Shown: positions 24,591 to 33,658, counted from the first letter of the stretch. The stretch is DNA of 35,269 bases from Burkholderiales bacterium (GCA_028868825.1 JAGWTU010000056.1:1-35269); one strand, 5' to 3'. Made by a program: numbers and translations. Notes: a model not told the origin generated them from the letters alone.

Positions 24591-25934
24591 TCAAGCGTCC
24601 GCGCCCGCCAGCGCGAGCTCGATCCAGAAGGTCGAGCCGACGCCCGGCGTCGATTCGACGCCCAGGCTGCCGCCCATCAGCGCGGCGATCTGGTGCGACA
24701 GCGCCAGCCCGACGCCCAGCCCGTCGACGCCGCTGCGCTCGGCCCCCAGCCGCTCGAAGAGCTTGAACAGCCGGCCCAGCGCCTGCGGCGCGATGCCCTT
24801 GCCGGTATCGGTCACGCGCAGGCGCACGCGCTCGCCGAGCACCAGCGCATCGACGGTCACGCGCCCCGCTTCGCGGTTGTATTTCGCCGCATTGCTCAGC
24901 AGGTTGACGAGCACCTGGCGCAGTCGCGTCGCATCGCCCTGCACGCGCAGGTCGCGCGGGATCGAGTCGGCGACGGTGACCTTCCTGGCCGCCAGCGTCG
25001 GCTGCACGAGGACGAGCGCCTCGTGCAGCACGGCGCCGACGGCGACCGGCTCGCTGCGGACCTCCAGATGGCCCGACTCGATGCGACCGATGTCGAGCAG
25101 GTCGTCGATGAGGCGCAGCAGGTGGCGCCCGGCGCGGTGGATCTCCTCGACCGCCTCGCCCTGCGTCGGCCGCAGCGCCTCCTGGCGCAGCAGATCGGAA
25201 TAGCCGAGGATGGCATTCATCGGCGTGCGCAGCTCGTGGCTCATCGACGTCATGAAGACCGACTTGGCCTGGTTCGCGGTCTCGGCCGTCAGGCGCGCCT
25301 GCTCGAGCTCGGCCGCCTGCTGCTCGAGCAGCAGCGTCTGCCGCCACGAGGCCCAGTAGAAGGCGTGCTGCAGCTTGCCGTTGTGCACCGAGAAGCCGAA
25401 GAAGGCCACTGCGAAGACGACGAGCACCCAGCTCGCATCGCCCGGCACGAAGACCGGCAGGAAGGCCAGCGGCAGCGGGTCGGCGAGCAAGGCGAACGCG
25501 ACCATCAAGCGGAACCGCGGCACGGTCGCCGAGATGCCGCCCGTCGTGATGCCCACCGACGCGATGACGGCCACGGCGACGGCGCCGTCGAGCATGCGGA
25601 TCGAGGCCATCGCCCAGATCACGAAGGCGCACCACGACGCCGCCGAGGCCAGGTAGATCGTCGCGATGCGCCGCTCCAGCCGCGACTGCGGCGCGTCGCC
25701 GACGGCATCCGCCTGCGCGCACGCGGCGTAGCGGCGCTGGACGAGGACGGCGAACAGCAAGGCGAACAGCGCCCAGACGGCGGTCTGCGCGCGCAGCGCC
25801 GGCGACAGCGCGACGACGCCGATCTCGCCGATCAGGTAGAAGAACCCGCCAAAGCGCAGCCGCTGCGCCATGTCGCGGTTGGTGGCCGCGCGGATGCGGT
25901 CCTGCTGGAGCGCCTGCGGATCGGACCAGATCAA
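24591..25934 (-). CDS. Membrane sensor histidine kinase (no receiver)
   Basis: About 447 residues with a TTG start at 25934 that overlaps the TGA of the GGDEF-EAL gene. A GGGGA sequence sits about 8 bases upstream. Without that start, the first ATG is at 25871 (MAQRLRF). Residues ~28-185 hold about six hydrophobic helices, a membrane sensor of unknown ligand. A coiled segment leads into HisKA with His233 in SMSHELRTPMNA, then the ATPase with NAAKYNREAG, DTGKGI and GLGVGLALS. There is no receiver or Hpt. It ends the overlapping five-gene run from the TonB receptor and may phosphorylate the receiver of the GGDEF-EAL protein encoded just before it. Confidence 0.9.
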   Translation of the reverse strand: MIWSDPQALQQDRIRAATNRDMAQRLRFGGFFYLIGEIGVVALSPALRAQTAVWALFALLFAVLVQRRYAACAQADAVGDAPQSRLERRIATIYLASAASWCAFVIWAMASIRMLDGAVAVAVIASVGITTGGISATVPRFRLMVAFALLADPLPLAFLPVFVPGDASWVLVVFAVAFFGFSVHNGKLQHAFYWASWRQTLLLEQQAAELEQARLTAETANQAKSVFMTSMSHELRTPMNAILGYSDLLRQEALRPTQGEAVEEIHRAGRHLLRLIDDLLDIGRIESGHLEVRSEPVAVGAVLHEALVLVQPTLAARKVTVADSIPRDLRVQGDATRLRQVLVNLLSNAAKYNREAGRVTVDALVLGERVRLRVTDTGKGIAPQALGRLFKLFERLGAERSGVDGLGVGLALSHQIAALMGGSLGVESTPGVGSTFWIELALAGADA

Positions 25935-28090
25935 TGCACGGTCCCCGGTTCGACATCGGACGCCGGCGCGGCACCGTCGGCGACGCGCCACTCCAGACCC
26001 GCCAGCGCCGGAATGGCGTCGGCGAGCACGGGGCGGCTGAAGAGGAAGCCCTGCAGGCTGTCGCAGCCCATGGCGCGCAGCGCATCGGCCTGGCCGCCGG
26101 TCTCGACGCCCTCGGCGGTGACGCGCATCCCCAGGCCCTTGGCCATCGCGAGGATGGCGCGGATGATGGCCTCGCTCTCCTCCTCGTGCAGCAGGCCGTG
26201 GACGAAGCAGCGGTCGATCTTGATGTTCGTGATCGGCATGCGCGTGAGATACGACAGCGAAGAATAGCCGGTGCCGAAATCATCGAGCGCGATCAGCGCC
26301 CCCTGCGCGCGCAGCGCCTGCAGCGCGGCGTGGGTGGCGGCGGTGTTCTCCATCACCGCCCCTTCGGTGACCTCGAGTTCGAGCGATTGCGGCGGCAGAC
26401 CGCTGCGCGCGAGCACGTCGCGCACCATCTCGGGCAGCCCGGGGACGGTGAACTGCAGCGGCGACAGGTTCACCGCGACCTTCAGCGGCAGGCCCTGCGC
26501 ATGCCAGCGCGCGGCGTCGGCGCAGGCGGTCTCGAGCACCCATTGCCCCAGGCGCTCGATGAGTCCGGTCTCCTCGGCGCGCGGAATGAATTCCGCCGGC
26601 GCGATCGATCCGCGCAGCGGATGGATCCAGCGCAGCAGCGCCTCGACCGAGCGGATGCGCCCCGACGCGACGTCGACCTGCGGCTGGTAGACGAGGTGGA
26701 ACTCGCGCCGCTCGAGCGCCGCGCGCAGGCTGGTGTCGAGCTCGAGCCGGCGCACGATCTCGTCGGTGAGGCCGACGTTGTAGCTCTGCGCGTTGTCGCG
26801 GCCGGAGTTCTTCGCGTGGTACATCGCCGTGTCGGCGTGCTTGAGCAGCGTCGCCGCGTCGGTGCCGTCCTCGGGGTAGATCGCGATGCCTATGCTCGAC
26901 GTCAAGGCGATCTCGCGCCCGTCGAGCACGAAGGGCCGGCGCATCGACTCGCCCAGGCGTTGCGCCACCGTCATCGCGCTGTTCGGATGCTCCAGCCCCA
27001 GCAGCATCGCGGTGAACTCGTCGCCGCCCAGCCGCGCGAGGTCGAAGTCCAGCGCGTCGGGCCGGAAGCCGACCTGCACGCGCGACAGCAGGTCCGATGG
27101 CCGCAGACCGTCCCACAGGCGGTCGGCGGCCCATTTCAGGATCAGGTCGCCGGCCGCATGGCCCAGCGTGTCGTTGATGTTCTTGAAGCCGTCGAGGTCG
27201 AGGTACAGCAGCGCCAGCCGCTTGCCGCTGCGCTCGGCGCGGGCGATCTCGCGATCGACGCGGTCGAGGAACGACTGCCGGTTCGGCAGCCCGGTGAGGC
27301 TGTCGAAATAGGCCAGGCGGGCGATCTTCTCCTCGGACTGCTTGCGCTCGGTGATGTCGCGCGCGAGCACGATGAACAGCGGTTTCTGCCCGCTGCCCAC
27401 GGCCTTGCGCGAGACCGAGAGCTCGAACCAGGTGCGGCCCCGCGGCAGCTCGAGCTCGAACTGCTCGCCCACCGACGAGCCCTGCTCGAGCGCCCCGTGC
27501 AGCGCCGTCGTGAAGGCCTGCGCCGCGGCGGGGGGCAGCGTCTCGCCGACGGTCCTGCCGAGCAACGCCTGCGGCGGTGCCGGCAGCAGATCGGCGCGCG
27601 GCGCGCGGCATTCGATCCAGCACCCGTCGATGTCGAGCTCGAACAGCGCATCCGGGATGGCGGCCAGGATGGCCTTGTTGCGCGCCTCCGAGGCCTGCAG
27701 GTCGAGCAGCGCCTGGTAGCCGCGGAACAGGTACTTCACGCGGTGCACCATCAGCGCCCAGTTCACCGGCTTGGAGATGAAGTCGGTGGCGCCGTGCAGG
27801 TAGGCCGTCTCGACCGACGCGAGGTCGTCCATGCCGGTGACCATCACGATGGGCAGCAGCGGCCCGGCTTCCGCGCGCAGCGCCGTGCAGACCTGGTAGC
27901 CGTCGAGGCCGGGCATGTCGACGTCGAGCATGACCATGTCGGCCGGCTCCGCGCGGAACTGGTCCAGCGCGTCCTGGCCGCCGGCGGCCATGCGCACGGC
28001 GAAGCCGGCCTTGCTCATCGCCGCGCGCATCACCAGCCGCGCGCCGGCATCGTCGTCGACGACGAGGATCTTGAAGCGCGCACCGTTCAT
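25931..28090 (-). CDS. Response regulator with REC-PAS-GGDEF-EAL (c-di-GMP turnover)
   Basis: 719 residues. An N-terminal receiver (Asp56 in MVMLDVDMPGLDG, Lys107) is followed by a PAS domain (about 137-248). The diguanylate cyclase domain has an intact GGDEF at 355-359. The phosphodiesterase domain has EAL at 483-485, NLSPLQF, DDFGTGYSSLSYL and EGVETGGQ. Both catalytic signatures are intact, so both activities are possible. Between RPSDLLSRV and the GGDEF core there are about 16 extra residues (FRPDALDFDLARL region), and the usual RxxD inhibitory site directly before GGDEF reads LDFD. The gene starts inside the stop of the preceding hybrid kinase (ATGA) and ends overlapping the next kinase. 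It is the likely output of this signalling run. Confidence 0.95.
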   Translation of the reverse strand: MNGARFKILVVDDDAGARLVMRAAMSKAGFAVRMAAGGQDALDQFRAEPADMVMLDVDMPGLDGYQVCTALRAEAGPLLPIVMVTGMDDLASVETAYLHGATDFISKPVNWALMVHRVKYLFRGYQALLDLQASEARNKAILAAIPDALFELDIDGCWIECRAPRADLLPAPPQALLGRTVGETLPPAAAQAFTTALHGALEQGSSVGEQFELELPRGRTWFELSVSRKAVGSGQKPLFIVLARDITERKQSEEKIARLAYFDSLTGLPNRQSFLDRVDREIARAERSGKRLALLYLDLDGFKNINDTLGHAAGDLILKWAADRLWDGLRPSDLLSRVQVGFRPDALDFDLARLGGDEFTAMLLGLEHPNSAMTVAQRLGESMRRPFVLDGREIALTSSIGIAIYPEDGTDAATLLKHADTAMYHAKNSGRDNAQSYNVGLTDEIVRRLELDTSLRAALERREFHLVYQPQVDVASGRIRSVEALLRWIHPLRGSIAPAEFIPRAEETGLIERLGQWVLETACADAARWHAQGLPLKVAVNLSPLQFTVPGLPEMVRDVLARSGLPPQSLELEVTEGAVMENTAATHAALQALRAQGALIALDDFGTGYSSLSYLTRMPITNIKIDRCFVHGLLHEEESEAIIRAILAMAKGLGMRVTAEGVETGGQADALRAMGCDSLQGFLFSRPVLADAIPALAGLEWRVADGAAPASDVEPGTVH

Positions 28091-30834
28091 GTCGGCTCCG
28101 CCAGCAGCAAACGCAACTCGCCCTGCGCGCGGCCCTGCTCGCGCCGCGCCTGCTCGAGGAGCTCGTGCGTGCCGTCGTCGATGCGGCCTTCGCGGCCGCA
28201 TTTCTCCAGTTCGGCGCACAGGCGGGCGAGCGCTTCCGCGCCGAGGTTGTAGGCGCTGGACTTGAGCTTGTGCGTCGCCTGCGCCAGGGCCTTGGCGTCG
28301 CCGCGCTCGATGGCGGCGCCGGCCAGCTCGAGCTGGCCTGCGGCCGTGGCCAGGAATTCGCCCACGAGGTGGCGCACCAGTTCGTCGCGTCCGCTGTCGT
28401 CGAGCTCGCGCAGGATGGCGATGGCGGCGGGATTGATCGCCGTCGCCGGCGCCGGCGCCGCCTCGGCGGCGACCGCGGCCCCCGCGCGCGCCGGTACGCC
28501 GCCGCCCAGCCAGGACGCGATCTTCGATTCGAGCTTGGCCAGCGTGTACGGCTTGGCGATGAAGTCGTCCATGCCCGCCGCCAGGCAGGCCTGCTCGTCG
28601 CCGAGCATCGCGTTGGCCGTCAGCGCGATGATGGGCAGCCGCGCGCCGCGCCCCTCGGGCAGCGAGCGGATCGCCGCCGTGGCCTGGTAGCCGTCCATCA
28701 CCGGCATCTGGCAGTCCATCAGCACGAGGTCGAACTCCTGCTCGCGCACGAGCGCCACGGCCTCGAGGCCGTTGTTGGCCGGCGTGCAGCGCAGTCCGAG
28801 CTTGCCCAGCATCGCCTTGGCCACGCTCTGGTTGATCGGGTTGTCCTCGACGAGCAGGATGCGGCCGTCGAGCCGGGGCACCGGCAGCTCGGCCGCGTGG
28901 GGCACGCCCTGCGCGATCGCTGCGTCCTCGAGCTTGAGCATGCCCGTGAGCGCATGCATCAGGTCGCTGCGCCGCGCCGGCTTCGTCAGGTAGCGCAGGA
29001 TGCCGGCCTGCGCGCGCGCGCGCTCGTCGGCATTGGCATGCGTGGAACTCAGCATCATCAGGCGCGTCGCCGCCAGTTCCGGCCGGCTGCGGATGGCCTG
29101 CGCCAGCGCCATGCCGTCGATGCCCGGCATGTGCATGTCGAGCACCGCCAGCCGGTGCGGGTCGCCGGCCTGGACGGCCCGCGCCAGGCCTTGCAGCGCC
29201 TCGTCGGCACCCTCGGCGCTGTCCACGCGCATGCCCCAGCCCTGCAGCTGCTGTTCGAGCACGTAGCGGTTGGTCGGGTTGTCGTCGACGACGAGGATGC
29301 GCAGGCCCCGCAGCGATGCCGCGGTCGCGTCCGAGTTCACCGGCGCGAGCGCGCGCGGCAGCCGCAGATCGAAGACGAACTCCGCGCCCTCGCCCACGAC
29401 GCTGTGCACGCGGATGCTGCCGCCCATCAGCGTCAGCAGCCGGCGGCAGATCGCCAGCCCGAGGCCGGCGCCGCCATAGCGCCGCGTCGTCGAGTTGTCG
29501 GCCTGGGCGAAGTGCTCGAAGATGCGCGCCTGGGCCTGCGGCGCGATGCCCACGCCGGTGTCCTTGACGCTGACCTGGAAGGCGGTGCCGGCCGCCGTCT
29601 GCTCGACCACGGTGACGCGCACGAGGACCTCGCCCTCGTCGGTGAACTTGATCGCGTTGCCGACGAGGTTCGAGATGATCTGGCGCATGCGCAGCGGGTC
29701 GCCGCGCAGCGCCAGCGGCGCGTCGTGGGGCACGAACTGGATCGCCAGCTCGATGCCCTTGGCGTCGGCCGGCTGGGCGAACATCGAGACCGCTTCCTCG
29801 ACCTCGTCGGCGAGGTTGAAGTCGACGCTCTCGAGGTCCATGCAGCCCGACTCGATCTTCGAGAAATCCAGGATGTCGTTGATGACGCCCAGCAGGTGGC
29901 GGCCCGAGGCCTGCACGGCCTCGGCCCAGGCGCGCTGGCGCGGCTGCAGCTCGCTGTCGATGAGCAGCTCGTTCATGCCCAGCACGCCGTTCATCGGCGT
30001 GCGGATCTCGTGGCTCATCGTCGCCAGGAATTCGCTCTTGGCCAGGCTGGCCGCCTCGGCCGCCTCCTTGGCCAATTGCAGTTGCGCCGTGCGCGACGCG
30101 ACCTCCTGCTCCAGATGGTCGCGGTGGCTGGCCAGGCGCCGGTCGCGATCCTGGATCTGCTCGATCATCGCGTTGAAGCCCTCGCCGAGCTTGTCGATCT
30201 CCGCGATGCCGCCGGGCCGCGCGCGCACGCCGTAATGGCTCTCGTCGGAGACCTGCTCCATCAATCGCGCCAGGCTCGCCAGCGGCCGCTCGAGCGCGGC
30301 GTTCAGGCGTCGCACGAGGATGCGGCTGACGACGATGGCCAGCGCCGAGGCCAGCGCCGTGGCCAGCACCTGCCACAGCGTGCGGCGGTACAGACTCTCG
30401 AGGCTGACGGTCAATTCGAGCGTGCCGGCCGCGGCCGCATCGGCGGCGACGAGCTGGCGGATGACGAGCCGCGTCGCGCCGACGTCCAGCCGCGCGGCGC
30501 GCGAAGCCGCGGCCGTCGGCGCGGCGAGCTCGATGCGGCGGTAGTTCGCGAACGGTTTGTCGTCCTTGTCGTAGAGCACGGCACCGAGCACGTCCGGCGC
30601 GTTCTGCAGCGACGCCAGCGTGTCGGCCGCCGCCTTGACGTCGCCGAAGGCGATGGCGGCCGCGAGGTTCTGCGCCACGACGCGGGCCTGCGCCCGGTGG
30701 GTATCGATGGCGCCGAGCAGGCCGAGGCCGAAACCGCTGATCACGACGACCGTCGCCACCACCGTGACGGCCGCGCCCAGCGCCAGGCCGTTGATGCGCC
30801 TGAGCAGCGAGCCGAGCGGCATCCCGGGGCTCAT
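28087..30834 (-). CDS. Hybrid sensor histidine kinase: periplasmic CHASE8-like sensor, HAMP, HisKA, HATPase, REC, REC, Hpt
   Basis: 915 residues from the ATG at 30834, which overlaps the YfiR-like stop by 4 bases. The frame stays open further upstream only as a mirror reading. TM helices at about 17-41 and 152-170 flank a periplasmic domain with the CHASE8-like segment AQNLAAAIAFGD. HAMP runs to about 235. HisKA has His275 in TMSHEIRTPMNG, and the ATPase has VGNAIKFTDEG, DTGVGI and GGAGLGL. Receivers have Asp566 (LAVLDMHMPGIDG) and Asp707 (LVLMDCQMPVMDG). Hpt has His855 (THKLKSSAYNLG). Placed between a YfiR-like periplasmic protein and a c-di-GMP response regulator, it is likely the transmembrane link between them. 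Confidence 0.94.
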   Translation of the reverse strand: MSPGMPLGSLLRRINGLALGAAVTVVATVVVISGFGLGLLGAIDTHRAQARVVAQNLAAAIAFGDVKAAADTLASLQNAPDVLGAVLYDKDDKPFANYRRIELAAPTAAASRAARLDVGATRLVIRQLVAADAAAAGTLELTVSLESLYRRTLWQVLATALASALAIVVSRILVRRLNAALERPLASLARLMEQVSDESHYGVRARPGGIAEIDKLGEGFNAMIEQIQDRDRRLASHRDHLEQEVASRTAQLQLAKEAAEAASLAKSEFLATMSHEIRTPMNGVLGMNELLIDSELQPRQRAWAEAVQASGRHLLGVINDILDFSKIESGCMDLESVDFNLADEVEEAVSMFAQPADAKGIELAIQFVPHDAPLALRGDPLRMRQIISNLVGNAIKFTDEGEVLVRVTVVEQTAAGTAFQVSVKDTGVGIAPQAQARIFEHFAQADNSTTRRYGGAGLGLAICRRLLTLMGGSIRVHSVVGEGAEFVFDLRLPRALAPVNSDATAASLRGLRILVVDDNPTNRYVLEQQLQGWGMRVDSAEGADEALQGLARAVQAGDPHRLAVLDMHMPGIDGMALAQAIRSRPELAATRLMMLSSTHANADERARAQAGILRYLTKPARRSDLMHALTGMLKLEDAAIAQGVPHAAELPVPRLDGRILLVEDNPINQSVAKAMLGKLGLRCTPANNGLEAVALVREQEFDLVLMDCQMPVMDGYQATAAIRSLPEGRGARLPIIALTANAMLGDEQACLAAGMDDFIAKPYTLAKLESKIASWLGGGVPARAGAAVAAEAAPAPATAINPAAIAILRELDDSGRDELVRHLVGEFLATAAGQLELAGAAIERGDAKALAQATHKLKSSAYNLGAEALARLCAELEKCGREGRIDDGTHELLEQARREQGRAQGELRLLLAEPT

Positions 30835-31403
30835 TGCACGACCTCCGTGGCCAGGTGCAGCAGCCGTGAGCTGAGATTCAGTCCGGCGCCGCGGGCCGCG
30901 CGCAGGTTGGCCTCGAACTTGACGCGGCCGTCGACCAGGACCATGTTGATCATGACGCCGGCGCGCATCGCCCCCGGGCTGTCGGCGATCGTCAGCACGG
31001 CGTGGCCGTGCAGCGCCTCGAGCAGGTGCGGCAGGCGCTCGATCGCCGACGGCGCGACGAAGACGGCCTGGCAGCCGAGGAGTTCGGCGCCGGCACCCGG
31101 GCGGCGGATCTCGATGCTGCGGCTGCCGACCGGCTTGCCGCGCAGGCCGTCGATCTCGCCGCCGAACGGGTCGCCGCCGACCAGGCACAGGTTCAGCGTC
31201 GCCGCGGTCTCGGCCGGCCAGTCGGTGTAGCTGATGAAGTGGTAGACGAAGGCGGCCTTGAGCCGGTACTCGGGCAGATCATCGGCCCGGGCACAGGGTA
31301 GCGCGGCCAGCACCGCCAGCAGCAGCAGCAAGCCGCAGCGCAGCAGCCGAACCGTGATGCTCGCGGATCCGGCCGGGTGCAGGGGCAGCGACAACGACGG
31401 CAT
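30831..31403 (-). CDS. YfiR-like periplasmic protein
   Basis: 190 residues with a signal peptide (LLRCGLLLLLAVLAALPCARA). The mature part has the YfiR/DUF4154 pattern: YRLKAAFVYHFISYTDWP near the start, LCLVGGDPFG, GCQAVFVAPS, and a C-terminal GVMINMVLVDGRVKFEANL. In Pseudomonas, YfiR is a redox-sensitive periplasmic repressor of the membrane diguanylate cyclase YfiN. No YfiN is seen here; the neighbours are a TonB receptor (1-base overlap, TGATG) and a CHASE8-like hybrid kinase (4-base overlap). It may therefore control the kinase instead. Mature-domain cysteines are present in LCLVGG and GCQAVF. Confidence 0.88.
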   Translation of the reverse strand: MPSLSLPLHPAGSASITVRLLRCGLLLLLAVLAALPCARADDLPEYRLKAAFVYHFISYTDWPAETAATLNLCLVGGDPFGGEIDGLRGKPVGSRSIEIRRPGAGAELLGCQAVFVAPSAIERLPHLLEALHGHAVLTIADSPGAMRAGVMINMVLVDGRVKFEANLRAARGAGLNLSSRLLHLATEVVQ

Positions 31404-33418
31404 CAGTAGCGGTATTCGAATTTCAAGCGCAGGCTGCGCCCGTCCTGGGCGATCGTGTTCTGCCAGTTGTTGCGCGAACCGGGCTGGGCGTAGCGGACGC
31501 CGCCGAGGTTGTGGATGCCGAGCGAGACCTCGACGCCCTGCAGCCAGTGGTCGGTCAGGAGCTGGACGCTGGACAGGCAGTAGCCCGCGACGGCCGTGCC
31601 GTCATCGGTCAGCCGCGAACCGTCGCATTGCAGCTCCCAGGCCGCGCGCAGCTCGCTGCCCGGCAGCGGACCGGCGAGATCGAGCCTGGCCAGCCAGCGC
31701 GGCGAGTTGACAGACGGCGTGCCGTCGACGTTGTGGGCATGCTGGTACGACAGGCTGGCGCGCAGGCTGGCGCCCGAACGCCAGCCCTGGCGCGCCGAGA
31801 GTTCCAGGCCCTGTGCCGTCGCGCGCGTGCCGTTCTGGTATTGGGACAGCCCCGAGACGGGGTCGATGCCGAGCGTGATGAGATCGCGCAGCGACCAGCG
31901 GTAGGCCGACGCGCGCAGCGCCAGATCCTTGCCGACGCGCCGGTCGGCCACCAGCTCCAGCGTGTCGATCGATTCGCCGCGCAGGGCCGGGTTGGAGGTC
32001 TGGTCGACGTAGCTGAAGTTGCTCTCGAAGACGTTGGGCGCGCGGTAGGCGCGGCCGGCGAGCGCCTTCAGCGACGTCTCGGCGCCGACCTGCCAGGTCA
32101 GGCCGACGCGCGGACTGAGCGCGTTCCTGCCCGCGCGCGTGCTGTCGTGGCGCAAGCCGAGCGTGGCCGCCAGTCCCGGCGCCACCGACCACTCGTCCTG
32201 CGCATAGACGCCGGCGCGCCAGCCCGCGCCCGGCAGGTCCACGGTGTTGGCGGGCGCCCCGACGTCGACGAAGCTCTGGTCCAGCCGCGTACTGGCCTGG
32301 TACTCGATGCCGGCCATCAGCTTGTGCCCGTTCCAGGCCGTCGACAGCAGTTGCAATTCGACGCCGCGCCAGTCGCTCGATCCGGTCTCGAGGGTCGCGT
32401 CGCCGCCGTAGATGAAGGGGCCGGTATAGCGCTCGCCGCCGACGAAGACGCGGGCGGCGAGCTGCCAGGCATCGCCCGGCCAGGCCATGTGATACCGCAA
32501 CTGGCTGAGCATCAAGCGGTCGCGCTGGTACTGACCGGCGGTCAGCGGTTCGCTCTGGTAGGTGCCGATCGCGTCGTCCTTGCGGCGGTCGCCATAGGCG
32601 AATTCGAAGGCCCAGGGCCCGCGCTCGGCGCTGGCGAAGAACTGCTTGCTGCGTTCGCCGTCGAGCCCCACCGCGACGCCCGAGACGTCGGCCGCGCCGA
32701 AATCCAGCGCCAGATCGCGGCCGCGCGAGCGCAGGCCCGAGACCGACAGCAGCAGATCGACGCCGTTGTCGAGCCGGCGACCCCAGCTCGCGCGGCCCTG
32801 GCGCGCGGACTGCGGCAGCTCGCCGCTGGCGGCCAGCTGCACGCCGTCCAGACCGGCGCCCTTGCGCGTGACGACGTTGATGACCGCGAACATCGCGTTC
32901 TGGCCGTAGACCGCGCCGCCGGGCCCGGCGATGAACTCGATGCGGTCGATGAGGTCGAGGTCGAGCGGGAAGTCGCGGCCGACATAGGCCTGGTCGAAGA
33001 CGGCGTCGTTGACCCGGTTGCCGTCGATCGTCAGCAGCACCCGGGTGTTGAAGTCGCCGAGCAGGCTGAAGCCGCGCGTGCCGATGTACTCGTACTGGCG
33101 GTCGTAGGTGGCGTAGACCCCCGGCAGGCTGGCCAGGGCCTGGCCCAGCGTGCGCCAGCCATGGTCCTTGATCTCCCGGCGCGTGATCACGCTGACCGCG
33201 GCCGCGACCTCGCTTTGCTTCTGCTCGTACTTGGAGGCCCCCACCACGTTGACCTGCAGCAGCTGCTCCAGGCTCAGCGCGGTGGCGTCGCTTTCCTGCG
33301 CCGCACCCGCGGCGCCGCAGGCCAGCAGGCCGGCGCACAGCCAGGCGGAAAGCGCGGTCGGTCGCTTGGCCCGCGCGTGGACTGCTTCTGCGGCGGGTTT
33401 TTCTTGCTTGTTCTTCAT
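31403..33418 (-). CDS. TonB-dependent outer-membrane receptor
   Basis: 671 residues. A long N-region and signal (LSAWLCAGLLACGAAGAAQ) precede a possible TonB-interacting segment (SLEQLLQVNVVGASKYEQ). The plug domain spans about 60-170 (ITRREIKDHGWRTLGQALAS, ending VINVVTRKG), followed by a 22-strand-type barrel ending in an aromatic residue (RLKFEYRY). The length fits small TonB receptors. No siderophore, cobalamin or sugar genes are near, so the ligand is unknown. It is the first gene of an overlapping run with YfiR, hybrid kinase and GGDEF-EAL genes, so it may work as a receptor as much as a transporter. A FliA-like promoter lies about 80 bp upstream. Confidence 0.93.
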   Translation of the reverse strand: MKNKQEKPAAEAVHARAKRPTALSAWLCAGLLACGAAGAAQESDATALSLEQLLQVNVVGASKYEQKQSEVAAAVSVITRREIKDHGWRTLGQALASLPGVYATYDRQYEYIGTRGFSLLGDFNTRVLLTIDGNRVNDAVFDQAYVGRDFPLDLDLIDRIEFIAGPGGAVYGQNAMFAVINVVTRKGAGLDGVQLAASGELPQSARQGRASWGRRLDNGVDLLLSVSGLRSRGRDLALDFGAADVSGVAVGLDGERSKQFFASAERGPWAFEFAYGDRRKDDAIGTYQSEPLTAGQYQRDRLMLSQLRYHMAWPGDAWQLAARVFVGGERYTGPFIYGGDATLETGSSDWRGVELQLLSTAWNGHKLMAGIEYQASTRLDQSFVDVGAPANTVDLPGAGWRAGVYAQDEWSVAPGLAATLGLRHDSTRAGRNALSPRVGLTWQVGAETSLKALAGRAYRAPNVFESNFSYVDQTSNPALRGESIDTLELVADRRVGKDLALRASAYRWSLRDLITLGIDPVSGLSQYQNGTRATAQGLELSARQGWRSGASLRASLSYQHAHNVDGTPSVNSPRWLARLDLAGPLPGSELRAAWELQCDGSRLTDDGTAVAGYCLSSVQLLTDHWLQGVEVSLGIHNLGGVRYAQPGSRNNWQNTIAQDGRSLRLKFEYRY

Positions 33419-33658
33419 CTTGGTCCCGGCGATTCCGGCGGCTGCGGACTGCTCACGCCTCGCAGGTCGGCGCTTGCGGCTCCACGGGCCACAAGGGCAT
33501 ATCGGTCGGGACCGCGCCAGCCTTAGTGGTTCGGGCCTGAAAACCCTGACAGGGGCACGATTCGGTGACTATTCAAACGGTATGGCGGACGAGCCGGCGC
33601 GCAGCCCTGTTTGCCGCGGCGCTGCGTATAAGCAGGGTCGCCACCGCCGGAGCCTGCC
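33419..33658. other. 240-bp divergent intergenic region
   Basis: It separates the leftward TonB receptor gene from the rightward exported-protein gene. It holds the FliA-like promoter (33499-33525) and the 13-base sequence GGCGCTTGCGGCT (33469-33481). I see no obvious sigma-70 promoter for the rightward gene and no recognisable riboswitch. Confidence 0.5.
33499..33525 (-). promoter_or_regulatory. Sigma-28 (FliA)-like promoter of the TonB receptor/YfiR/kinase operon
   Basis: On the minus strand TAAG (33525-33522), 15 bases, then ACCGATAT (33506-33499) match the FliA consensus TAAA-N15-GCCGATAA with correct spacing. Three of four bases fit in the -35 and six of eight in the -10. The start would be near 33490, about 70 nt before the ATG at 33418. 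Confidence 0.6.

Noticed and set aside
28165..33526. Long plus-strand open frames opposite the kinase, YfiR and TonB receptor genes
   Set aside because: Mirror readings; no signal peptides or domains, and the minus-strand genes explain the sequence.
33419..33658. Cobalamin or c-di-GMP riboswitch before the TonB receptor gene
   Set aside because: I could not find the conserved boxes of either class; the FliA-like promoter leaves only about 70 nt of leader.
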